Assembly (NCBI GenBank): GCA_018665385.1 | Contig: JABJDN010000151.1 | Span: forward strand, 1 to 5,293 | DNA: 5,293 nt | Direction: 5' to 3' | DNA from: Phycisphaerae bacterium | Lineage (GTDB): Bacteria; Planctomycetota; Phycisphaerae; Phycisphaerales; SM1A02 | Shown: positions 1 to 5,176 of the stretch, piece by piece | Position numbering within the stretch: the stretch's first letter is position 1 | Layout of the letters: every line of letters begins with the position of its first letter | Program-made: the position numbers and the translations under genes | The notes under the pieces: model-generated | What the model saw: the letters and a program-made list of their open reading frames with translations, nothing else | Told to the model about the DNA's origin: nothing | The model's database searches: none

Positions 1-266
1 TGTTGGAAATCCATGACTATGGCATCCGGGGCACCACGATTGAAAAAAGAAAAGATAATTAACCTTCCCTGTTTCAATTTTTGGAGTTACCTCTTCAACC
101 TTCTGAACCCACTCTACGCCTTGAAGGGTCGGTGCATCTTCGCTCACAATTCCCCTTTGAGGGGCTTGTGTCGCAATCAATACGCAAAGAAATTGAAAGA
201 GCATCGATACATTGTACCCCCTATAGGCCCGTGGAACTAAACGCAATCATTCATTACAATGCATGC
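1..266 (+). pseudogene. Possible broken SRPBCC domain fused upstream of the epimerase (5' end outside window)
   Basis: No intact gene can be drawn here. From about 111 to 266 the frame of the downstream epimerase is open and reads like the end of the SRPBCC (polyketide-cyclase-like) domain that precedes TIGR01777 epimerases in several phyla. It shows TLRLEGSV, then FPFEG, IRKEIER, YRPVEL and a His before the Rossmann start. Going upstream, this frame meets TAA at 60-62. Frame 1 is open from 1 to 240, and around 76-105 it reads LPCFNFWSYLF, which resembles the GPFxxWxHxHxF strand of these domains. One base missing in the CCC run near 108-110 would join the frames as NPTLRLEG. A second slip in the A-run at 43-49 could connect to LEIHDYGIRG in frame 3 at 3-32. 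The match is by eye only. It could be a decayed domain, a sequencing error, or unrelated intergenic sequence after another gene that ends at 62. Confidence 0.35.
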
Positions 267-1151
267 ATGCGTGTATTCGTCACAGGTGCAACGGGTTTAT
301 TGGGAAGAAGAGTGGTTACATCACTTCTAGATTCCCAACACGAACTAACCATAGTCACACGAAACGCAACAGATGCGCACCAACAATTCAGCGATGATTC
401 TCTAGAAATTATTGAAGCTGATATTACACACCAAGGCGATTGGCAAACAACAGCAAGTGAGTGCGATGCAATTGTGCATCTTGCTGGGGCGGGAATTGTT
501 GATCGGAGATGGACAGCGTCGTATAAAAAATTACTACGAAGCTCTAGAATTGAATCCACAAAACATGTTGCTGAAGTTGCAGACAATATTTTGATTTGCG
601 CAAGTGCAACTGGGTTTTATGGTGACTGTGGAGATCAAGAGCTCACTGAGCAAGACCCAGCTGGAAATGACTTTCTTGGATTGCTCTGCAAGGGATGGGA
701 AGAAGCAGCGCGTCGTGCAAGTGGACGGGTTGTGTCGCTGCGTTTTGGAATTATTCTTGACGGGCGGGGCGGCGCACTCGCAAAAATGTTGCCGTTGTTT
801 CGTTTTGGATTGGGTGGTCCAGTAGGAAGTGGGAAACAATATTGGCCATGGATTGCAGAACAAGATGCATGTACTATTGTGCAAGGTGCGTTGACTCACG
901 ATTGGGAAGGTGCAATCAATGCTGTTGCGCCAGAGAAACTGACGTGCACGGAATTTGTGCGTACACTCGCGGGAGTCATGAACAAGCCCTCTTTGATGAA
1001 AGTGCCCAAAATTGCGTTACGAGTAATGATTGGAGAAGGAAGCCAAGTGCTAACTGCAAGCCAACGCGTCAATCCGCGTGTACTTCTTGATGCAGGGTTT
1101 AAATTTGAATATCCTATGCTTCAGAGATGTTTAGAAACACAATGTTGCTAA
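267..1151 (+). CDS. TIGR01777-family (YfcH/SDR39U1-like) NAD(P)-dependent epimerase
   Basis: Atypical short-chain dehydrogenase/epimerase; members bind NADP but their substrate is not firmly known. From ATG 267 the product is 294 aa, close to the roughly 300 aa of standalone members. It starts on the first Rossmann strand, with the nucleotide-binding loop TGATGLLG at residues 6-13. The family signatures follow in order: HLAGAGI (71-77) then RRW (80-82), SATGFYGD (113-120), ELTEQDPAGNDFL (125-137), the GGALAKMLPLF block (168-178) with GLGGPVGSGKQ (181-191), and the C-terminal ASQRVNPRVLLDAGF (264-278). No Shine-Dalgarno sequence precedes ATG 267. The frame is open back to 63 and could start at TTG 81, adding 62 residues that resemble the end of an SRPBCC domain, so 267 may be an internal Met of a once longer fusion. 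The epimerase half itself is intact. The cytoplasmic location is inferred. The family call is firm; the start is not. Confidence 0.9.
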   Translation: MRVFVTGATGLLGRRVVTSLLDSQHELTIVTRNATDAHQQFSDDSLEIIEADITHQGDWQTTASECDAIVHLAGAGIVDRRWTASYKKLLRSSRIESTKHVAEVADNILICASATGFYGDCGDQELTEQDPAGNDFLGLLCKGWEEAARRASGRVVSLRFGIILDGRGGALAKMLPLFRFGLGGPVGSGKQYWPWIAEQDACTIVQGALTHDWEGAINAVAPEKLTCTEFVRTLAGVMNKPSLMKVPKIALRVMIGEGSQVLTASQRVNPRVLLDAGFKFEYPMLQRCLETQCC

Positions 1152-1242
1152 TTTGCAGCGGGCGCAAAAAGTAAAAGTGTTAGCAGGCGCCTACGGAATC
1201 ACCCTAGGCAGACTTGACCAACTAGCGCTATCCCCTTAAAAA

Positions 1243-1316
1243 CGCTCCGAGCAGGACTCGAACCTGCGACCTACGGTTTAGAAGACCGTTGCTCTATCCA
1301 GCTGAGCTACCGGAGC
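1243..1316 (-). tRNA. tRNA-Arg (anticodon UCU)
   Basis: The minus strand folds into a complete 74-nt cloverleaf. It has a 7-bp acceptor stem GCTCCGG/TCGGAGC with one terminal G-T pair, the D stem GCTC/GAGC, the anticodon stem ACGGT/ACCGT around loop CTTCTAA, variable loop AGGTC, and T stem GCAGG/CCTGC with loop TTCGAGT. Anticodon TCT reads AGA and AGG codons. The discriminator base is G. CCA is not encoded: the base after the discriminator begins a run of five T (1242-1238 read on the minus strand), so the ends must be added by CCA-adding enzyme. The gene is divergent to the next tRNA and convergent with the epimerase. Confidence 0.97.
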
Positions 1317-1327
1317 CAAGGTTGAGC

Positions 1328-1333
1328 ATTGTA
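1328..1333 (-). promoter_or_regulatory. Probable -10 box of tRNA-Arg
   Basis: Read on the minus strand, the hexamer is TACAAT, a 5/6 match to the sigma70 -10 consensus. It ends 11 bases before the mature tRNA 5' end, so transcription would start a few bases upstream of the tRNA. The hexamer 17 bases further up is TGGGCA, a poor -35. No comparably good -10 was seen for the divergent plus-strand tRNA. Confidence 0.5.
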
Positions 1334-1385
1334 CGCTAGAGAGGGTATCATGCCCACCCTAGCTTTTAGATGACTAAGAGCCACA

Positions 1386-1458
1386 GGGCCGGTAGCTCAG
1401 CGGTTAGAGCTAACGACTCATAATCGTTCGGTCCCCGGTTCGAATCCGGGCCGGCCCA
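1386..1458 (+). tRNA. tRNA with CAU anticodon, probably tRNA-Ile2 (lysidine-modified), otherwise elongator tRNA-Met
   Basis: Complete 73-nt cloverleaf: acceptor GGGCCGG/CCGGCCC, D stem GCTC/GAGC with an 8-nt D-loop, anticodon stem AACGA/TCGTT around loop CTCATAA, variable loop CGGTC, T stem CCCGG/CCGGG with loop TTCGAAT, and discriminator A. CCA is not encoded. It is not an initiator: the 1-72 pair is a normal G-C, and the anticodon stem lacks the three G-C pairs. The choice between elongator Met and Ile2 rests on the acceptor stem. C4-G69 and C5-G68 are present, which are determinants recognised by the lysidine synthetase TilS in E. coli. The 8-nt D-loop and the CGACTCATAATCG core also resemble E. 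coli tRNA-Ile2. The Ile2 call is therefore favoured but not proven. Confidence 0.93.
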
Positions 1459-1499
1459 TGTAAAAACGAACGCAAGCACGCTTGCGTTCGTTTTTTACA
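1459..1499. terminator. Bidirectional intrinsic terminator between the CAU tRNA and the carbonic anhydrase operon
   Basis: Perfect 10-bp stem CGAACGCAAG (1467-1476) and CTTGCGTTCG (1481-1490) with loop CACG. It is flanked by five A on the left (1462-1466) and six T on the right (1491-1496), and the outer TGT/ACA also pair. U-tracts exist on both strands, so it can end the tRNA transcript on the plus strand and the lipoprotein-carbonic anhydrase transcript on the minus strand. It begins at the base after the tRNA discriminator and lies 21 bases past the carbonic anhydrase stop. Confidence 0.92.
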
Positions 1500-1519
1500 A
1501 CATACATACTGATAGAATG

Positions 1520-2074
1520 CTACTCCAACTTCGTCTGTGCCACCAATTCAAATTCGCCCGAGGCAATATCTTGTACCCCTGCAACTAGTTGTAGTGTTCC
1601 CTGTTGCACGGCTGATGCAAGATAAAGCGAATTATTCAAGATAGTAGATACACCCTGCTCTGCATTGTGCGCAACACATTCGTCCATGTCTGGCACTGCT
1701 GATAACGCTATGAGAGCGAATACGCCGTCCACATGCTCGTTATGCAGCGCTGCATGAACCGCACCGCAATTGGAATGCCCCATTACGACAATAAGTGAAA
1801 CGCCAAGTACGCCCACTGCATACTCCATACTTTCAATAATTTCAATTGTTGGGATATTTCCAGCAACACCGCAAACAAATAATTTTCCTAGGGGCTGATC
1901 AAACACAATTTCAGGCGCAACTCGCGAGTCAGCACAACGCAAAATACACGCAATCGGCGATTGGCCACGCACAAGTTCAGACCGAGCATCAACAGGATTC
2001 GACATTGTGCTTGTGCCTGTTTGGTACCGCTGGTTACCGCTGAGTAATTCATTCAGTGCTGGAAGTGCTTTCAT
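1520..2074 (-). CDS. Beta-class carbonic anhydrase (divergent)
   Basis: Zinc enzyme for the reversible hydration of CO2 to bicarbonate, presumably cytoplasmic because no signal peptide is visible. The 184-aa product keeps the catalytic set of the beta class: CADSR at 47-51 (zinc ligand Cys47, Asp49-Arg51 dyad) and HSNCGA at 100-105 (zinc ligands His100 and Cys103). The N-terminal helix with GNQRY (14-18) and the C-terminal LVAGVQDIASGEFEL (163-177), equivalent to the family's VGAxYDLxTGxVxFL, complete the fold. Two oddities stand out. The usual FVxRVAGN strand reads FVCGVAGN (66-73), with Gly in place of a very conserved Arg. The helical stretch between GAVHAAL and the C-terminal strand is about ten residues shorter than in typical members. 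The start ATG overlaps the stop of the upstream lipoprotein as ATGA, which fixes the start and implies coupled translation. It is the last gene of the three-gene operon. Confidence 0.92.
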   Translation of the reverse strand: MKALPALNELLSGNQRYQTGTSTMSNPVDARSELVRGQSPIACILRCADSRVAPEIVFDQPLGKLFVCGVAGNIPTIEIIESMEYAVGVLGVSLIVVMGHSNCGAVHAALHNEHVDGVFALIALSAVPDMDECVAHNAEQGVSTILNNSLYLASAVQQGTLQLVAGVQDIASGEFELVAQTKLE

Positions 2075-2529
2075 TGAGGTATGTCTTTCATTTCTCTATC
2101 CGCAATTACATCCATTGATGGTTTAGGAAGCGCATTAAGTTGTGATTGCACTCGAGAAAGTGTTGACTCTTCAAGAAAGAAATACAATTCTGTTGCATGC
2201 ACGTTCGAAAGTGCAACTGTTGCTTTAGAGGCTACGTCGCCGACTTGTGACTTGATTTGAAAGCGGTAGGTCAACTTTTTGTCTGTTGCTTGCAGAGGGG
2301 TTGCTTCAAGTAATACTTGAAGTTTCTCAAGTTGCTGAGGGGTCAGTGCACCCTTCCAAGAAGTTTTGCCTTGTATCGCGTGCATGCCACCACCGAATGC
2401 AATGTCACCATTTTGCTGCACGACATACAAGGCAGATTGATTATCGCCAAACATTGTCAATTGCAATAAGGGCTGTTGCGACTTGGTGCAACCAGAAAGA
2501 ATGAGAACTGCAAGCAACGCAATTTTCAC
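2071..2529 (-). CDS. Small lipoprotein of unknown function, paralogue of the upstream lipoprotein
   Basis: Product of 152 aa with a textbook lipoprotein signal: MK, a hydrophobic run of about nine residues, then lipobox LSGC with lipid-acceptor Cys14. Export and membrane anchoring are therefore expected. I do not recognise the family. The mature part is predicted beta-rich and contains LYVVQQNGDI (34-43), then LTPQQLEKLQVLL (62-74), then TYRFQI (87-92). The same order and spacing occur in the lipoprotein encoded just upstream (see findings). The GTG start at 2529 is chosen because it gives a proper signal peptide and overlaps the preceding stop as GTGA. A GGAAGG ribosome-binding site (2544-2539 on the minus strand) lies 9 bases before it. 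Its own stop overlaps the carbonic anhydrase ATG, so it is the middle gene of a tightly coupled operon. Confidence 0.85.
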   Translation of the reverse strand: MKIALLAVLILSGCTKSQQPLLQLTMFGDNQSALYVVQQNGDIAFGGGMHAIQGKTSWKGALTPQQLEKLQVLLEATPLQATDKKLTYRFQIKSQVGDVASKATVALSNVHATELYFFLEESTLSRVQSQLNALPKPSMDVIADREMKDIPQ

Positions 2530-3128
2530 GGTAGCAAGCCTTCCATGTACAGTTCGTATGGGTTTCCGCCAAGGTTGTACCGAATGGGTTCTTGGTATCC
2601 CTCGACTTCTGGTTCGTCAGTTGCCCATGCATACGTACCTAACAACCGAATCAAGTTTCGAAATGCAGGCTCTGCCTTTTGGTCAGGCGCGATGTATCGA
2701 ACATAATTCCAATACTTACCTTCCGCGTGAACCGCAACCATATACACCGAACCCTCTGAAGGGCGAGGAAGCAGTTGAAAATTTACTGTCGTATCAGCCA
2801 TCGAAGCATTTGACATACCCATTTGGTCGAGTCGATTCCATACGGTTGAAACTTGCTCTCGTGATAAAAGACGGGTCCTCGGCGGCAGTGTATTTGGCCC
2901 CCAACCTGGCTCGTCGCCATGATGCAGTGCACCATTGGGAAACACAACAAAACGCGATGAGCGTAAATGCGCTAAAGAGTGCGGTTCGGCAGTCACAACG
3001 GTCACATCCAAGGAAAAATCATTGGGTGAAATCGAGAGTGGATCCTTCACTTGTGGGGGCGCGGTGCACGCTGGCACGAGGGCTACCCCAAAAAGCATGA
3101 GAACTATTATTGGAAATCGGCTTCGCAT
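2526..3128 (-). CDS. Lipoprotein of unknown function, first gene of the operon
   Basis: Product of 200 aa with an N-terminal export signal (MRSR, then hydrophobic FPIIVLMLFGVAL) ending in VPAC with Cys21. The lipobox is acceptable, though Pro at -2 is unusual. The mature protein is unrecognised. Visible elements are SRFVVFPNGAL (58-68), a Gly/Pro-rich loop, LLSREQVSTVWNRLDQMGM (87-105) as a probable amphipathic helix, NFQLL (116-120), and an aromatic-rich YWNYVRYIAPD (139-149) leading to a second helix, AFRNLIRLLGTYAW. An extra tail after residue 168 is absent from its smaller paralogue downstream. The start ATG lies only 26 bases from the divergent pheT ATG, with a palindromic promoter candidate between. 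No Shine-Dalgarno sequence is evident, in line with a nearly leaderless message. Confidence 0.85.
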   Translation of the reverse strand: MRSRFPIIVLMLFGVALVPACTAPPQVKDPLSISPNDFSLDVTVVTAEPHSLAHLRSSRFVVFPNGALHHGDEPGWGPNTLPPRTRLLSREQVSTVWNRLDQMGMSNASMADTTVNFQLLPRPSEGSVYMVAVHAEGKYWNYVRYIAPDQKAEPAFRNLIRLLGTYAWATDEPEVEGYQEPIRYNLGGNPYELYMEGLLP

Positions 3129-3132
3129 TCGT

Positions 3133-3150
3133 GCAGAATAGCTATTCTGC
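3133..3150. promoter_or_regulatory. Perfect 18-bp palindrome with divergent -10-like hexamers (putative bidirectional promoter/operator)
   Basis: GCAGAATAGCTATTCTGC is its own reverse complement and fills most of the 26-base gap between two divergent start codons. Each arm contains TATTCT, which fits the TAnnnT core of a sigma70 -10. The plus-strand copy (3143-3148) ends 6 bases before the pheT ATG; the minus-strand copy (3141-3136) ends 7 bases before the lipoprotein ATG. For the minus direction TTACCA (3164-3159) sits exactly 17 bases upstream, a 4/6 match to the -35. The plus direction lacks a convincing -35 at this spacing. An alternative reading is a dimeric repressor site or an RNA hairpin. 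Confidence 0.5.
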
Positions 3151-3154
3151 GGGG

Positions 3155-5176
3155 ATGTTGGTAACTACAAATTGGATCAATGACTATTTGGTAAACGATG
3201 TGTCTACCGAGGACCAAGCTGAACTGCTTACTGCAGCCGGTTTTCCGCTGGAAGGTACCGATACATTGCCCGATGGTGACGTGCGTCAAGACTTCGAAAT
3301 GACCTCAAATCGGGGCGATTGCACCTGTCACCTAGGTTTAGCGAGAGAAATCTCTGCTCGGACTGGAATCGCCCTTTCGCCCCCGAATCTAGACGTTGTC
3401 GATGAAGGAGCGCCCATCGACCAAGAAGCATCTGTTGAAAATATGGAAAAAGAATTGTGCCCGCTCTATACCGCACGGGTTATCCTTGGCACAAGCGTTT
3501 CAGATTCGCCAAATTGGCTGAAAACCAAAATTGAAAATCGAGGCGACACCGCTAGGAATGCACTCGTCGATGCAACAAACTTTATTTTGTTCGAGCAAGG
3601 ACAGCCTACACATGTATTTGATTTAGACAAACTAGCAGGTCGAAAAATCATAGTACGTATGGCAAAAGATGGCGAAACATTTTTACCACTCGGTGATGGT
3701 GCTGAGGTAATCAAACTTACAAACAAAGACTTAGTTATCGCTGATGCTGAAAAACCAGTTGCGCTTGCTGGTGTAAAAGGTGGCGCAAATGCTTCAGTAA
3801 CGAACGACACAAAAAACATACTGATCGAGTCAGCAACATTTAACCCTGTCATCGTTCGAGAGATGAGCAGACGACATAAAATTTCAAGCGATTCAAGTTT
3901 TCGCTTTGAGCGTGGCGTAAGCCCTCGCCAAGTTGAGCCATGTGCCAATCGGCTAGCGAACGTCTTACTTGACGTTGGCGGAGGAACGCTCTGCGCTGGA
4001 ACATTACGCGATGGGAAAAATCTACCCGAGCCAATCATTGTGACAATGCGAACTGATTACTGCAACGAGCGACTTGGTATGGAGTTAACAAACGAACAAA
4101 TTGTGGAACACCTTGCAAGTATAGGTTTTGAAACTTCAATCGCCGATGGTGTTGTGACAAGTGTTGTCCCGTGCTTTCGAGGCGACATCCACCGAGAGAT
4201 TGACCTTGTTGAAGAAGTTGGGCGCGTGCACGGCTACGAAAATATCCCCCTCAAGGACACTGTGGAAGTTCGAGTACCTGCTTTTGGTGGTGAAGCTGCA
4301 GGCAAACAGGCTGTACTGAACGAACTAGCGGGCATGGGTTTTATTGAATGCGTCACGCATTCACTTATATCCATAGACGCAGCATCGCAATTCCTTCTTG
4401 ATGGCGAGTCACCTTTGCTCATCGACGATGATCGAGCAGCCGCCGAGCCTGCATTACGACCATCACTAATTCCAAGCCTGTTAACTGTCCGTAAACACAA
4501 TGATGACAACGGCGTGCAAGACGTACAACTTGCCGAACTTGGTTCCGTCTTTGTCGTACAAGATGGAAAACATATTGAAACGACCGAGCTTGCCTGTATT
4601 CTTGATGCAAAAGAAGACGAGGGCATCGGCGAACTTCGCGGTGTCATCAATCGTATATGTTCTGTACTTACTTCAAGCGATGACATCGTAATCACACCAT
4701 CAACTGCTACCCCTTGGCTAGAGCCCGGCGGTGACATTGTGCTCAACGGCAAACTTATTGGAAGAATGGGTCGGCTAAGCACAGCTGTCCAAAAGAAATG
4801 GCACTTGGCAAACACAACACATGTTGCGCAACTACATGTTGCGCAACTTTTTGAACAATTCCCACCAGATGTTCAGTCCCGCCCACTTCCAAAACAGCCT
4901 GCTATCGAGCGCGACATATCACTTATCGTAGATGAGAATGTGTTGTGGTCTAACGTCTATAGCACCCTAAAACAACTTAACCTTCCTCTGCTTGAAGAAA
5001 TAGAATATGTCACGACGTTCCGCGGAAAGAACATTGGAGCAGGCAAAAAATCACTCACACTTCGTATGCGTTTCCGCGATAAGACTCGTACATTAACACA
5101 CGACGAAGTGAATACACCAAGTTCAGAAGCAGCGGTTGCATTGCAGGAACAGCTTGGCGCGGAGATTCGTTCATAA
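3155..5176 (+). CDS. pheT: Phenylalanine--tRNA ligase beta subunit, short form lacking the OB-fold tRNA-binding domain
   Basis: Beta chain of the alpha2-beta2 enzyme that charges tRNA-Phe; it carries the editing site and the anticodon-binding domain. From ATG 3155 it is 673 aa against about 795 in E. coli. Domains seen: N-terminal B1 (1-35); the TSNRGDC segment (50-56, E. coli TPNRADC); the B3/B4 editing domain (about 105-278) with GQPTHVFD (148-155), LIESATF (223-229) and SSDSSFRFERGV (244-255); B5 (about 293-364) with FRGDIHREIDLVEEVGRVHGY (341-361); the synthetase-like core B6/B7 (about 375-570); and the FDX-ACB domain (about 580-672) with ERDISL and the final RDKTRTLTHDEV. The missing part is B2, about 105 residues that normally lie between B1 and TPNRADC. 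By eye, editing-site Thr and Ala of E. coli HTDAS become Ser. TTG 3110 is in frame but adds 15 unlike residues. pheS is not adjacent. Confidence 0.96.
   Translation: MLVTTNWINDYLVNDVSTEDQAELLTAAGFPLEGTDTLPDGDVRQDFEMTSNRGDCTCHLGLAREISARTGIALSPPNLDVVDEGAPIDQEASVENMEKELCPLYTARVILGTSVSDSPNWLKTKIENRGDTARNALVDATNFILFEQGQPTHVFDLDKLAGRKIIVRMAKDGETFLPLGDGAEVIKLTNKDLVIADAEKPVALAGVKGGANASVTNDTKNILIESATFNPVIVREMSRRHKISSDSSFRFERGVSPRQVEPCANRLANVLLDVGGGTLCAGTLRDGKNLPEPIIVTMRTDYCNERLGMELTNEQIVEHLASIGFETSIADGVVTSVVPCFRGDIHREIDLVEEVGRVHGYENIPLKDTVEVRVPAFGGEAAGKQAVLNELAGMGFIECVTHSLISIDAASQFLLDGESPLLIDDDRAAAEPALRPSLIPSLLTVRKHNDDNGVQDVQLAELGSVFVVQDGKHIETTELACILDAKEDEGIGELRGVINRICSVLTSSDDIVITPSTATPWLEPGGDIVLNGKLIGRMGRLSTAVQKKWHLANTTHVAQLHVAQLFEQFPPDVQSRPLPKQPAIERDISLIVDENVLWSNVYSTLKQLNLPLLEEIEYVTTFRGKNIGAGKKSLTLRMRFRDKTRTLTHDEVNTPSSEAAVALQEQLGAEIRS
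4819..4848 (+). repeat. Perfect 15-bp tandem duplication inside pheT
   Basis: The unit ACATGTTGCGCAACT occurs twice in a row with no mismatch. It keeps the reading frame and encodes HVAQL-HVAQL (residues 556-565) in the core domain of PheT, just before the linker to the anticodon-binding domain. Each unit also contains the 10-bp palindrome GTTGCGCAAC. Identity even at wobble positions points to a recent slippage event. Confidence 0.9.

Noticed and set aside
13..240. 75-codon frame-1 ORF starting at ATG 13 as an independent small gene
   Set aside because: It is open through the left window edge, and its middle part fits better as a frameshifted piece of the SRPBCC domain. It has no ribosome-binding site.
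1152..1242. Weak hairpins after the epimerase (TTTGC/GCAAA at 1152-1168; GCCTA/TAGGC at 1189-1209) as terminators
   Set aside because: Stems are only 5 bp with 7-11 base loops, and there is no adjacent plus-strand T-run, so no supported terminator call.
1336..1362. Imperfect inverted repeat (AGGGT/ACCCT with CTAG flanks) between the divergent tRNAs
   Set aside because: The 5-bp core with a bulge is within chance expectation, and there is no clear link to a promoter of the plus-strand tRNA.
2483..3100. 205-codon open frame on the plus strand antisense to the first lipoprotein
   Set aside because: The opposite strand has a lipoprotein with a signal peptide and coupled overlaps. This frame shows no domain or export signal and is a shadow.
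3110..3154. TTG 3110 as the pheT start
   Set aside because: It would add 15 residues unlike any PheT N-terminus and would translate through the palindrome. The family start pattern begins at ATG 3155.
3466..4815. Long minus-strand open frames (190 and 193 codons) inside pheT
   Set aside because: They are Ser/Pro-rich shadow translations antisense to well-conserved PheT domains.
4819..4848. Tandem repeat as a CRISPR-like or mobile-element trace
   Set aside because: There are only two directly adjacent units without spacers, in frame inside pheT, so simple duplication explains it.
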